A DNA stretch of 64,000 nt from Fasciola hepatica (Eukaryota > Platyhelminthes > Trematoda > Plagiorchiida > Fasciolidae). The notes beneath the pieces are model-generated. The model worked only from the letters and a program-made list of their open reading frames with translations, had not been told where the DNA came from and ran no database searches. Shown here one piece after another: positions 35,580 to 48,480 of this stretch. The position numbers and the translations under genes were made by a program. The stretch is taken from positions 1,426,001 to 1,490,000 of the forward strand of contig CANUEZ040000071.1 in NCBI GenBank assembly GCA_948099385.1, given 5' to 3'. Each line of letters begins with the position of its first letter. Within the stretch, counting starts at the first letter, position 1.

Positions 35580-37455
35580 ACGGAAGTTTCAAGAACTGAT
35601 GCTCTTCTCCGTTTGTCGATGTATTCACACACGAGAAGTTATGAAGAGCTCTGAATTCAATTTCCGTATCTTCTATGACGCATCTGAGATGGTCTATGGA
35701 GCAATAGTTCATTTAGTATGATAGTCGACAGAGGGATTACGAATGTGCCAACTCGTGTTTGCAAAGACCAGAGTCGCCCTAACCCGAATTTTGGGGACAT
35801 CATGTGTAGCGTTGATAGCAGCTATGACAGCCGCGGAAATAGCCCAATTGTTTTAAAAGAAATGCTCGTCAAGACATCTGCTGTGCTTTTCTGGACAGTT
35901 TCCTTGGATGTATAGCAAAGAATTCACCAGTCGTATAGCGGTGATACATGAACTATCTCATCCGGCTGACAAGGTAACTCTAGGAATACTTGCCAACGAA
36001 ACATCAAAGTTGCAACACTTGGGGTGGGGTCCAAAATTCCCTCTCGTATGGAAGAAACGGCTATTTGATATGTTTGCCCGTTTCCATACTGCTACATTAG
36101 TCAAAGTTATCATTGTCTTTAGCCAAACACTCGAAGGGACACCTGCGGTTATATCGAGCTATTCCAGTCAGTCTTCATGTAGCAAGCCCCAAAGAAGAGC
36201 AGCTCGGACCTTACGCCGCAAATCATATAAAGGTAACGAATTCGATCCTCAAAGAAAAACCGACGCTGATAGATATTAAAAGCAGCAACGACTGAAATCA
36301 CGAAGTTCATACAAGAAGAGGCGTCCCCTCATGAAGTGGAACGTATCGACAATTGCAAACGTCACACTGAGAAATATCCTCAGTAAAGTTGCCGGTACGA
36401 GGTGGTACGAGGTCTGGCTACTGGCTACCAAGAGCAAATAGAATAATCAAGTTGGTTCCACGAAACTGTTTCAAGTGTAAGGAATATTCTCCTCAACCAC
36501 ACTGACAATTAATGGCTCCGCTTCAAACTGATAGGACCATTCAGCCTTGTGATCCTTTTATTACCTTCACATTTCATTACTTCGGACCCATGTTCATGCG
36601 GAGAGGATGCGCTGTGAAGAAGCGGTGAGGATATTTGTTTAACTGTCTCGGTTCAAAAATAGTTCATTCAGAAGGAGGGTACTCATTGGATACGAATTCC
36701 TTTTTCTCTGTGCCTCCCATCGACTTGTTGCACGAAGAGGATTTCCGCAAAAAGTATACAATGATAATTATAGTAATTTCAAAGGAGTCGAAGTAGATAG
36801 GAAACGTCTTCTGCAACCCTGGAACGAAGACAAGATCACGAGCTCGTCACTGGTTAGAGAAGATGATAGAACTTTCAACCCTCGTAAGGCAACCCACAGA
36901 GAGATCTATAGGAAATGATGATTCGAAAGGTGAAGCGGATTCTTCTGACTGTGCTGAAGGAACAACGACTAACGGACAAGATATTACACATTACGTTAGG
37001 AAAAACTGAATCTTTGACGCAGAGCGGGCTTCTTGTGAAGCAAAACGACGATCTGGTGGATGATTTTGCGCTAACTGCAAGTAAGTTGCCCTTGTTGAAA
37101 AGTAACTCCCCCGGACCAGTCCTAAAAACAATAAAGCCAAATCAATTTGAAAAGAGATGGCAACAAGGTTAGTTACTGGGAAGTACTTTCCGGAGAAATT
37201 GGTTGTGAATATACTTTCCATGTTTGGCCGTGTGTCAGAAATGGTTCACAAGTCAACGGAGCCTTGGAATCGGTTGGTGAATTTTTTCGCTCTAGGTCGA
37301 CAAAATAAACCAAGATGGCTGGCCAAAGGTAACCACTGAGGAAGTTTACATGGGATCTGATGGTCTGATAGCAGGAATCACTCTGAGAACAGCAAATGAC
37401 CCTAGTCGTAGAGACATACGTAAGACCTACCCTCTGGAAGGTGAGATCGCATTTC
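35580..37455 (+). pseudogene. Old BEL/Pao retrotransposon pol relic
   Basis: Broken plus-strand frames follow the domain order of BEL/Pao pol. From 35653 comes an RNase H start (IFYDASEMVYGAIVH), then an RNase H middle with FWTVSLDV near 35895. Near 36590-36720 comes an integrase core segment (YFGPMFMRR and YSLDTNSFFSV). From 36915 comes the conserved post-integrase segment (IRKVKRILLTVL), and near 37350-37445 the C-terminal DUF5641-like tail (SDGLIAGITLRTAN, RDIRKTYPLEGE). The same blocks occur in the element at 49.7-55.2 kb, but divergence shows it is a different, much older family. Stops and frameshifts are frequent. No LTRs were found. Confidence 0.8.
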
Positions 37456-37459
37456 TCGT

Positions 37460-39435
37460 GAGCCCTGACCCCGGAGGGATTGCAACACTTAGTCTGTGTC
37501 CTTCAATTTTGCGAGCTTTGCCACCCACTACTATTATAGTAGTCAGGCTATATAACTGGAACATCCGTCTTCTTTATGCACATTCGTGAATCTTCCCGAT
37601 CCCTCCTCTGACTTGACGGCCATCAAGAATTTGGTCATCTTTAGGCTTGATTCACCGAGAGACACGGTCTTGTGAATGAGGCCGATGTTAAGTCAAGTTC
37701 AATGCAAGTTTCGTTCCTGTCATACACTTTTCCTCGTTTATTGAACTATGGATCACTGATGTAATTATTTTATCATTACAGAACCACTACTTACCGAGAA
37801 TTCGATTGTCTTGACATCATACTGACCTCGTGTGCGTTTAGTCTGGTGTCAAGCCAAGGGAAATTGTGAATAAAGTATTTGCCGTCCACACTGTTTACAC
37901 AATTTCCCAATTTCTGTATGATAATATAAATAAATAGCAAACTGAGTACTTGACAAGTAAAGCGAATATTCTGTCCAGGAATTCACGGAAACAATCTTAT
38001 TAGGAACTGAACAGAACCTGAATGAAGAGAGAATAATGTTAAACTTTATAAAGTGATAGCAAAAAATGGAGGCGTTGAAACAATACGATTCCCAAGTAAG
38101 TATTCTAAATATTCCGATGGGTTTATTTTAGAGGAAGGCAGAAGCTTCCGTTGCAGTGATGTAGAAGAAATGATATCGATGGCGACAGTTTTCTGTCTAT
38201 TCCGGCTGGAAGGGGCTGCTTGGAATTACCGGAAATATTTTACTGGATGGCAGTTAGCTAAGGTCATTATGTGCACCACCTGAATCAATCCGTTTTCTAA
38301 TGATGTTCTATATTGCATACTATCAACGGTCAAGTAAAGCAAATCTCGATAGAAATGGAACCCTTCGTTTCGAATTCATACTCTCGTCCTCATTTGTACA
38401 TCGGTCGATTCGGTTCACCAGATTCGGTACTGTGAGGAAATTTTGTAATTCGGCTTTGAAGCAGGAGGAAAGTCTTCCCCTATTTTTTAACGGATAAAAG
38501 CTCGCGCCAAACTGAAGCTTACTCAGGCAGCTTAAGTTATGATCTAAGGCTATTCCTATCTAGATAAAGATGAACAAATTGCTATTCATCATTTTGCAAG
38601 AACTTGCGCGATCTATTTAGGAAGGGAACATGTGAAGCCGTATCTCCAGTCTTGTAGCAAACAGGTTGGTAGAGATACACAAGGCTTTGCTTGGCTCGCA
38701 TTTATCAAGGAAGATCAAAGCCCAGAGTGTAACAGAGCTATCTGTTGTTCAATGAGGTTGAGCATCCTCATTGATGGATCTTCCTGAAGGCCATTCTATC
38801 ACATGTTCAAATGTTTGACTTTATGAATCAATCAATCATTATACCAAGAACGAAAGGGGAAGAAAATCCTGGGCAATGTTCAAACTAACACTTTTGGGGG
38901 ACACAGTCCATAAAAGTAAATGTTTTGTCTTTCCCGAATAGAAAATGAGTCCCATGATGAATGGCATCCTAATGTTGTGGAATGTACGAGTAAGGCCACA
39001 GAACACAGCCTTGGAGAACTCCGCCTTTGTTGTGTTCACGTTGAGAATTTACCGCATTACCTTGGAGTATATGTGTCGATGTGTTGAATCAACGGCTGAT
39101 AACCCAAATTCCAGTTACTCAGAGATTCGACGTCTTTCGTTCTTTTCTACTGAATGGTGTACTACACACATTTAAAAGCTACGTGCATCCATGTAAGTGA
39201 GCGTCATCTATTGACCTTTGTAAATAGTCACTTAGGCAAAGTCCAAGCTTTTTACATAACAGGTTATACAAGGGTTACTCAAATTTAGATGAAAAAATTT
39301 CAAGCCTTCCTTCCCTCTTTCTTTTTCGTGTACCTTGAAATGGTTGTGAGAATTTGCTGGAAATTGTAAATTTGATCGACATCTAACAAAGAGAAACACT
39401 AACCTCCTTCTCGTTTCGATACAATAACCACGTGG
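37460..39435. other. No supported gene
   Basis: AT-rich DNA. The sequence at 38066-38095 reads as a 10-codon ATG segment ending at a perfect donor (cccaa|gtaagt), a possible tiny first exon without a partner. Confidence 0.4.
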
Positions 39436-39439
39436 TTAC

Positions 39440-39581
39440 CTCGTATGATATAAATCCAAATTAACGCCTGGCAAGAAACCAGACTGGACCAATTTATCTC
39501 TATTACGAATTCTTCAGCTACCCCACAAAACCAATGCTCATTTAGTCCAGCCTTGTTGTCCACCTTATTGACCAATGCAAT
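39440..39581 (-). CDS. Candidate internal exon, unknown gene
   Basis: On the minus strand an acceptor (taatttgttttcag) precedes 142 open bases that end at acgag|gtaacc. It enters in phase 0 and leaves in phase 1, inside a 126-codon open frame (39779-39399). The peptide has regular alternation of hydrophobic and polar residues (motif NKAGLNEHWFCGVAEEF) and ends in a hydrophobic run that could enter a membrane. No family is recognised. The frame is also open upstream of the acceptor, so the exon could start earlier. Confidence 0.3.
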
Positions 39582-39844
39582 CTGAAAACAAATTAATCTG
39601 GTCGGAAGTATTTGCACAGATATTACTCGATTTGCTAATTCTCTTTGGTCGACCAACTGGCAGACAATCAAGGTGGAGTTACTGGTCATGTTGAGACAAG
39701 CTGTCAATCTAGAGGGTAGATTGTACACGGGAGTCACAGAAGACCGACATATTTGAGGAAAAATAGTTTCTACGGACACTTTTTGAATATGGTTAACTTA
39801 TTTCTGCGTTTATAATTCACTTTTGTATTCCTTTATTCGAACAG

Positions 39845-40014
39845 ACATGCTAAATCATCAGCCGATAATGATTGAGGAAGATAAACCAAGAGAGTATTAT
39901 GGTTTATTCCATCTACTTCCAATGAGATTTTCACAGGACAAAAAAGAGCTTACCACTGCATTTTACAATATCCCCAATGCCCTTCTTTACCACACTGTCT
40001 TGCTCAAATATTAG
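39845..40014 (+). CDS. Candidate terminal exon, unknown gene
   Basis: A pyrimidine-rich acceptor (tcctttattcgaacag) precedes an open stretch entered in phase 1 that ends at TAG (40012-40014). About 56 codons; the peptide is well mixed (motif MIEEDKPREYYGLFHLLP). No upstream exon of the right phase was identified nearby and no polyadenylation signal was looked for exhaustively. Confidence 0.25.
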
Positions 40015-40507
40015 GGGAATGGTTATCCAGATTAACCACTGGGAGGTCCCTCAAGTTGGCGAAGATGAAGCACAAACAAGATGCTCTCAGTTTATGCCTC
40101 GCTTTGAACGTAGTAGGTGACAACGTTTATCAACACGAATTCACCTGTTTGCACTTCCAGACATATCCTAGCCATCGATTCATTGGACCGTCTAGGAACC
40201 AAGTTGAACTGCTTCAACTGAGGTTAGTCAGATGTAGGAACAAACCAATCTTTACTAATTTGATTTGGTAGAATGTTTCTCTTTGTTTTATTTTAAAAGC
40301 TAGAAATAATGAGCATTTCGTTCCATTCCATCAGATAATTCATTGCCGTTAGTTGATATATATAAAGAACGTTTCCCAGGATCATTCGTGGTACAGCTAA
40401 AACAAAACAGAAAGAAGACCATTGTCCACGAAAGGATTTCCCTTGTTCTGTCCCTTAGTGTTGTTCTACTCAGATGGTGAGTAAATGGACTGTTACTCCG
40501 ATGTTTG

Positions 40508-40511
<4 letters not shown>

Positions 40512-40575
<64 letters not shown>
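40512..40575. repeat. (AT)n microsatellite
   Basis: Sixty-four bases of alternating AT. The mirrored Tyr-Ile open frames across it (87-89 codons) are artefacts. Confidence 0.97.
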
Positions 40576-40581
<6 letters not shown>

Positions 40582-41161
40582 TCATAAACAATGTAATTAT
40601 GGGACGTAATAAAATCCAGCTCAATGATCTTTTCAATATGCTTACCACTGGTTATGCTTTTGCGCTTGCATACGATAATGATGCTGAACATAATTACTCC
40701 ACAGATTTCATGTGTAAAGTCATCACAGCTGAAATCCACGGAGAATAGTTACATTTACACTGTTTGACAGGTTACCCATCTTATCAGATGATTGACTGAT
40801 AATTTAAGAGACTACCGGGGAATTAGTGTATGAAACTGTCAAGATGTGGGCCTGTTGATGAACAAACTCATTGTTTCCTCAAATAATTTTCTGCACAGTA
40901 TTCATGTCTCCCTCTACAGCAGTGCGAATTATTGCATATCTAAAAGCCTATTAGGTTCTCCGTAGTGCGTTTATATTTCGTTCCGTAATGAGCTCCAGTA
41001 AACTGTGCCCTTATAATGGGATGGCATATGGACGAAATTTTCCAAAAGCGTGTGAAATGCTGCGCGAACTTCAATCTATTTCATACTATGGAATAGATAA
41101 CGGAGATCCGGATACCCGTTTCTGTGCTAAGTGACACAGATTTTCCATCACGCTTGAGAGG

Positions 41162-41322
41162 CTATCCCGGTGTAAATTTTTCTATCCTCGAATGATATGG
41201 TTCTGTCAAATGCGCTAATATATCTGATGAGTGAGGAACCATTATTGTGTTATCACATTCAGAGAGAGATTTTTCCGGAATACCCATAGTCACACCTGAA
41301 AATAGCTGACTAAAAGCCTTGC
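41162..41322 (-). CDS. Candidate terminal exon, unknown gene
   Basis: On the minus strand an acceptor (tagtttctcgttcacag) precedes an open stretch entered in phase 1 and ending at TAG (41164-41162). About 53 codons with a protein-like composition (motif GIPEKSLSECDNTIMVPHSS). No family is recognised and no upstream exon could be joined. Confidence 0.28.
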
Positions 41323-41599
41323 CTGTGAACGAGAAACTATTGGTTAGTCCCATTTATTTTAAAAAAATATCGCTTTTTCTCAAACTTATTACAATTTGCT
41401 TGTCTTCTGTTTACACCTCATCATCTTAAATGACGTGCAAGAAACTGCCGAGAAGATAATAGATATTTTGCGATCGTTTCAGATACTCGATATGCTAGAA
41501 AGTGCATTGAATAACTTATCCGTTATTTATGTGAAATACAAAAAATATTCACTTCAGAGCATAACTGTTTCTTCCTAATAATTTGGAATTCGGGATAGT

Positions 41600-44500
41600 T
41601 CACAAGCTTTTCTGTTCACTTTATTATTTGTTTAACTCTTATTCATGAAGTACGTAAAAGTGATCCACAGGGTATGTGGAGAGGCTTCGTGGGCGATTCA
41701 ATGGATCCAGTGGACTTGAGCGTCAGACTGGCAGTCTGAATCTACTCCATCTCAATTGGTTGGACATGGTTCAGAGTTTAACAACACTTAGGCTATCAGA
41801 AACCAGGTCATACCCACAATGACCTGATTCGAACCATTACGTAAGGGAGTACTAATCTAATTGTGGCTTACTATGTGCTTACAACCAGAAACTCATGAAC
41901 CCATGTTTCCATTTCAGCGAAGAACCCAGGAAAGGTTCATTAGGAACGGTAGAGAGAGTTTTATGGAGATAAATGTTGATGCATACTGCGCATGAATATA
42001 TTTCCCACCAAAGCGTCACCTGTTTGGAAATAAACAAACACTGTTTCCCCACAAAGAGGAACAATTAACTAAACATCAGATCAATGGATATTGCAGGTTG
42101 ATTCGCGAGTTTCGTAAATTCACGGGAAAATTCCATCCATGATATTTTATGCCGAGGGTAGTGAGGAGCAAGAAACAGCAAAGGTGACTATTTCATGATT
42201 TGACGAAAAACTGTAAAATACGTGTCCATCAGACTCACTGGTTACGTTGTAACTCGTAACCATAGATCATTTTGCGGCCGACATAAGTTTTACAGCTGCA
42301 GAGATAGCGCACTGGCATCAAGCAGAGCAGGTAGTCATAAATGAGCTACTGCTCAGTTCCCCTCTCTTATTCGATGTTCCTTCTTTGTCTTTGATGATGA
42401 TCATTAGACAGGGACTTTGACTCCTGCAGTTAGTCTCAACTAGTTTCTGTTACACATCGATCCAGTCATGTAAACAGACCCTCATCAGATGCGGTGATGT
42501 CACAGTAACGGGCGACAATCTCAACAGAACGCAGACAGCAGTAGTACATCACACGAGCGGCAAAGGATACAGACAGAGACACAGAGACGCAAGTATTTTT
42601 TCAAGCACACCCGGTCTCGAACTTTTAATGTATAGCAAAAAGATGAAACGCGTAGTTGTAGCTAAACCTCTCAATCATTGTAGGTTCGTTTTACATTCGT
42701 TTGGTTGTACATGCTGTTTGTGGCCTGGAGGGGAAGAAAAAGAGGAGCATTATTGGGGCGGTAATTTCAAATCTCCCGATGCAGTTCCGCTCTGATTACA
42801 TCATCTCAACGTTTGACTGAAGATCAAGCTTGCCATAATGGTTCGAGAAGACAAACTGAATTCCACTATTTTAACCAACATTGATCAAGAAAACACATAT
42901 TCAGGATGTGAACCTTATAACACACCAGGTGAATTGTTTTTAAAGATGTTAGTTTATCCTGGATAAGTTGCACAATTATTTGGGAAGAAGAAGCTCATTG
43001 CAACCAAGTATTACACTTTTTATTTCTGAGTAAAATCGCTCTTCCAGACTGTGAAGATGGTGATATTTAAGGTTCTTTTTTAAATTCTACATTGACGCAG
43101 TATATAGGAGTAAAATGGTGAAGTGAAGTAATAAGAAAATCACGTTAATGGACTGACGAAAATTGAACTAATTCAACTACTGGAATGTGAAAACACGACA
43201 GGAGAATAACCGATCCCTCATCAGAATCTTATAAGACAAAATTCAGGTTGCCCAGGATTTTGAACTCGATAAAACAATTTTTACCCTAATATTGATCTGG
43301 GATCCGTGGTGCTTTCGTAAATACATCGCACTTTCATAAACTTTTAACTAAGCTGGTCAGATGAAAGACAAGTTACTTGTTCACAAAATTTGGTTTGCTA
43401 AATGGTGAATATGAGGTACTACAAAGGTTTCCTCACCCACATAAAATCTACGTTGTTGGAACACAAAAAATATCAAGCTTATTCCCCAACCATTTCGTTA
43501 TTGACTGTGCAGCTTTCCATTTGCAAGTTAAGGTTTGATAGCATAGATTCTACAAGGGCAGGGTGTCGGGGAGTCGTGAAAAATGCAAGTATAGTTTATC
43601 TGTGCGTGTTTAGTAATATGGTTTATTGAAAATAATCCGTGTTTTTACCGAAGCGCATGGAAATCTACAACGGATAACTGAGGTAGCCCATTCAATAATG
43701 AGTTTTCGACTTGAGAAATTTATTGGTAACTGCGCAATGCAATATATCAAACCTAAGAGGCGCCTAAGTGTAAAACAGCTAAGACAGAGGTTCAAATATA
43801 CTGTTGTTTTAGGGTCTAAAAGTCCATCAATAGAGTAATTCTGTTGACCATCAAGACGTCATTCAACGATGGCCATGTTGGTTGAAAGATAAATCTGGGT
43901 TCTTTGATGCAGGACTAAACGTGTCAGGCCAGTCACACAAAACACTTCCATGGTTAAACAGAAGAATGCACGTGATGATTAGTCTATTCTTGCCGATTAA
44001 CTCTAATAAGAAGACAATTCTGTCTTTGAACCACATCAGTTCAGTAGTGCAAGTGGTCAAGTGGTCAACTGCCTTCTGATTGAATTCATTTCTTTTCTAA
44101 TGGATCCACGCCATCAATCCACTCTCCTGCCGTTTGCGACTCCTTGTGCTCAAGCCTTGACCTTCTTTGGGGGCGTGGTTTATTTTATTGATTTTCGAAA
44201 TCAATTTTGGAATCGTTTCAATTATCGAACTGGAATTGACGACGGGAGAAACTAGGGGGCTCTAAAAGGGAGCAGTTTATAACGGAACTTCCCCACATGG
44301 CAACGGAAACGTTCGTTTGGTTTTGTAAGTCACTTTAGCTTTTACTTCATCCAAGTAAACGGTACTCTGTGTAAGTCGCTTGCTTATTGATCCAGGTGAA
44401 CTATCACGTGATTAGAGCTTTATGCAGAGTTGGGCTGAGTATTCATCGAGTAGATACGTACTACCTATGAGGTATACTGATGACTTTCGACTGATCCACA

Positions 44501-44600
44501 AATAATTTTTTACTGGGTACACTAAACCGGTTTTCCACGATATGGTTTATCATGCAGTACCAATGGTCAGCTCATCACTGAAGACCACGATAACGCTGTG
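41600..44600. other. No supported gene
   Basis: AT-rich DNA with opposite-strand frames of 60-75 codons over the same stretches (for example 43402-44079), none recognisable. A tRNA-like motif with B-box-like bases near 41737 lacks correct A-B spacing. Confidence 0.4.
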
Positions 44601-44619
44601 CAGATGGTCACATTCACCG

Positions 44620-44700
44620 AGCCACCATTCGGGACTCGAACGCGTGGTGTGTACGATCGTGAGACGAACAGTCAAATACTAGGCTATACAAACTGGATTT
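44620..44700 (-). repeat. tRNA-derived SINE-like fragment, copy 3
   Basis: The best of the three. On the minus strand TAGCCTAGTAT is followed 34 bp later by GTTCGAGTCCC, a near-consensus B box. Head and downstream bases resemble copy 2. Confidence 0.45.
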
Positions 44701-44709
44701 CAGCCACTT

Positions 44710-46555
44710 GTTGAATACAAACAATGCATACCGTAGCACCCTTCGATCAGCGGCTACGAACAATGTTACCATGTTACCCGAAAAGAAATTGGCTTCTTTA
44801 CTGAATGCTTTCTACGTTAGGGCCCTAATGAAACTGTGATGTCTTCTTAGACAATAAATACATTACCACAAACCATACACGATTCCGGATGCAAACAACC
44901 GTTTTCACAATTCATTACCCGGTCTGTAGAAATACATTGGATATAGGTGTGTTGTGGGGGTGTTTAAGAATAAATCAAGGTGTCCATTTGCAAAACTTGG
45001 TTTTGAAAGTTACGGGGATCAGATCTGAGTCATTGGGGTTGATGTGGACCACTGACAGCTAGGGCGGTGGGACGGCTTGAAACACATTCACTTTCACTGT
45101 GATTGGCACAGGCAAGAGAGTGCATCATTGGAATTGTTGTCCACCTTCGGAGACTGTTCTTGCTCACCGTCTGATGCAAAAAACACGACCATGAATAAAT
45201 CCATACTCATCAGTATGTATAATAACAACCTGATCCATAGAGGAATGGACCAGAAGAGCCACAGCTTCTAGGTCAGAAATACTCCGAACCAAAGCTGACT
45301 AGAAGCGATTTTCATTGACATACACATCCATAAATTGCCGTTCTCCTTGAATCCATATAATTGGTCAAGATTTTCTAGCTCAGTAATTAATTAGCAATGT
45401 TTGCCCCCATGAAGATTTTGAAAAAAGCTGACGATGGAATTCCAAATGATTATCCATTTTTTCGAAGTCTCACTACTCAATGACACAGACGCTTTTCATC
45501 GATTATGCTCACAAACCTACCCGCTCCATTTCTATTTGCTAACTTTGCCTAGATTTTATACACGGTGAGCAACTTGGAATTCGGATGAATTTTTTAGCCG
45601 AACAAATCAAAATTTCAAGGCATTATGACTTAATCTGGGTTAATTTAATTGCAATACTTCCGTGACAGATGATGGGTTTGTTGTGAATATATCGTGAATT
45701 GGAGTGATTGCAACTGTTCCTGGGAGGGAACAATCGCTAGTTTGCAATGATGATCAGTGGAAGTGACTAGTGTTGAATAAGGTATAGCTTTCTGACATCT
45801 GGAGATGACCGTATCCCGTTCTGATCGCGACAGATGAATGACACAGTGTCTTATCTTCACTCGGGTTATACTTTGTGCGAAATGACAGCTGCAATACATT
45901 ACCGAATGTCGTGCATGATCAGAGCAGCAAGCCGTACTGCCAATGCCTCGTTTTTTAGAGATGATGTATGTCCCCGAAAAGAAAGCTGTAAACGTGTCTC
46001 GCATATCGAGGCAGGCGAGATATGCCTTGCATTGAACTTGATTTTGAGACCAACCATAGTCCCACTTTGAGAGAGAATTATTACAGGTTATTCGGTAAAC
46101 TGACTATATAAAATAACGTGTCCATGTGCGGATAGCAGTTAAAAAACTTACATTATGTGAAACTTGGTAGTCACTGTGTGCACTTAGTGGAATTAGCTGA
46201 AGGTTTCGGAGAGGCCCTAAGCAAGCCAGGTGCTTGATCACAAGTTACAAGTGGTACTATGGCCAGATAGTTCGTGGTAATGTATACGAATATATGACAA
46301 AAGTAAGATTCAGGTGCGATAAACGTATACACACCAAGGAGTAATGCGGGGAATCTAATCAGACACACTGGTGAATTCAAATGGATGGTCTGCGAGTTTG
46401 AAAGTCAGGGTCAAATGCCAGGATCCGACTGAACTAAGTGGAAATAGCTAAAGACTGGGAGTTGTACATGGGACAGACTGAAAATACTTTGAAAAAACCG
46501 GTTTACAAAATACAGCTAGGAACAAACTGATTAACACGGAAGAGGAAAAGACAAC
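44710..46555. other. No supported gene
   Basis: AT-rich DNA. A 119-codon minus-strand frame (46004-45645) and a 78-codon plus-strand frame (45834-46070) overlap. Neither is recognisable, and a frame of that length is expected by chance. Confidence 0.4.
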
Positions 46556-46559
46556 AATA

Positions 46560-48480
46560 AAGACAATGGTGATAATGATAATGGCTTATTTTATAGAAGA
46601 CCGAGGTAAGCTGCTGTGAATGACAAGATAATACAACTGAGGAAGGCGGCAGGGGTTGTATGTGGCTAATACAGATACGTGCATAAGAAAGAGTAGGTCT
46701 TTTAAAACAACAATAAACCCTGACGAAATTAAAACTTACGGTAAGATAGTCAGGTCGGTTGGTGACGTACAAGCCACTTGAGGACTTGGGGTACATGCAT
46801 AAATATTATCGAAAATAATCGTAGTAGCTGGGAAATGCAGAATGGTCGAAAGACATTTCGACCGTCCCTGTCTTTCAAAAAGAGAATATGGTCAAACCAA
46901 GAAATAATCAGTCTTTTGCTGGCCGCTAAGAATGATAGGGACATGAGTAGAGTACTCAACAATAGACGAGGATAGACTATCAGAAATTGGCTACCATATG
47001 ACAGGGCGAAAGCATACCGGTAAAATTTAATGGCAGCGTACCGATGGTTTTGTTCATCTAGAAGGTAGCCAGTACGTTCGGTGGAGCGATAGTGCCAGGG
47101 TGATGATGATGGAAATGAATAAAGAAAGTTAGGTATGTGACCCGTGAGTGGATTACTTTATAATATGAAGATCATGAAGCATCGACATGTACTTAGGAAT
47201 ATAGTGATAAATCAATCTTGGACATGTAGCTACGGCGTTTATAGAGACCAATAGTGTGCAGGAGTGACGGTAAAGGAACTACAGCTCAAGGGCTCGGGAT
47301 AAGTGTACATCTGATGATGACTATTTTGATAGAGTGATCAAGGAACAACTAACCGGAACAAATCTGAAAGGGGCCGATCTTAAAGGGGAAAATAAAAATA
47401 AAATGTATCAACCGGAAAAAATAGCAGCAGCCTTTCATATATATATATATATATATACAATACGACAGAAGTAGAAATGTTTCAGACGAATAACACACTG
47501 GAATTGGATTGAGACTAGCAGAATGTCAATAAGGGGGATCGTCGAAAGGAGAACTGGTAGGCGGACGGTCACGTTTTAATGAATGGACCCTGATATGTCA
47601 ACACGGCAATCAAGAAAAACCTATTTGAGATTCAAAGCCACAGCAATTTCAGAGACAACAGCTCGCAAAAATGGTGGTAGAGCAAACGGAAGGTCAGCGA
47701 ATATCTTTTAGTGAGCATTCTTATAGGTGGGTCAAGCGGTAGCTACAGGGACAGGCTACAATACCGAAGAATCTGGTGCGAAAAACAGGGCTAGAGAGCC
47801 AGACATAGAGTAAAGTAAATCATTCGGAAAAAAGCGGTGATGATTGGGCGTGAGATGATGATGTAATTAGTTATATGACAAACGAATTAGACGTCTGAAA
47901 ACAGAGAGAGACCGTCGGAGTACTGATGGGGAAGCTTGTCGGAGGAAAACTGGTAAGTTTTCGGCAAATTAGTCACCTTAAATTAAGTAGGTGATAATAT
48001 GCCAACAAGAAACGGTCACTGGGTAATAAAACAATCTGGATGTACATCTGGGGCGAGCAAAGAGTCGACTAGTATACGAAGACGATGAGGGAGGATGTGG
48101 AAGGTGAGTGTTCATCTAATAGTCATTATTTTGATAAGTATCGTGCAAAAGCAACAGAGAGGTGAAGTTGCAGGATGGACATGCCAGAGATATGAAGCTA
48201 TGTATGGGTATGATGCCTTACAACATCAGAATGAAGCAACGGAAAGGCACTGCACCCAGAAACAAGATGACCGACAAAGGCTGCGGATAATCATCAGCTA
48301 CATCACCGGCAGCAGAAGGATTAGAAAGAGATACCTGAGCGAGGGGCATTTGAGGATTCTCCTAAGTAAAGTCAAGAAGTGCCTTCGTTTAGAGTCCATA
48401 GCCCCTGGTCCTCAGTTCGTGATACGATTGAGAATACACTCAGCAGCGCGCAAAAGAGCAGAACTCGAAAGGCTTGAGTG
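46560..48480 (-). pseudogene. Minus-strand LINE 3' UTR relic
   Basis: Read on the minus strand, its end (ataaaataagccattatc, then cat/tat repeats) resembles the end of the LINE at 62.2 kb (gaaataaacc plus (ATT)n). Going upstream an (AT)n tract occurs at 47457-47437, like the one inside the 3' UTR of the plus-strand element at 61.5 kb, with similar flanking words (tattgaca, ctag). A block near 47965 (acttaccagttttcctccg) resembles acttacctgtgtctcctcgg at 60998. It appears to be a truncated copy of the same family with no coding part. The 5' limit is uncertain. Confidence 0.5.
47437..47457. repeat. (AT)n tract within LINE relic
   Basis: Twenty-one bases of AT at a position equivalent to the (AT)n tract in the 3' UTR of the longer LINE copy. 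Confidence 0.85.

Noticed and set aside
10816..38095. Short ATG segments ending in strong donors (10816-10852, 12920-12956, 18282-18324, 24756-24806, 38066-38095)
   Set aside because: Each is only 10-17 codons and none could be joined to a phase-matched partner. The BEL relic itself contains chance donor matches (for example gcaagtaagt near 37080), so such sites alone are weak evidence.
41690..41750. Another tRNA-like stretch
   Set aside because: It has a B-box-like word but the A-box spacing and flanks do not match the three SINE-like copies.
45645..46004. 119-codon minus-strand frame
   Set aside because: Frames of this length are expected several times by chance in a region of this size and composition, and no domain is visible.
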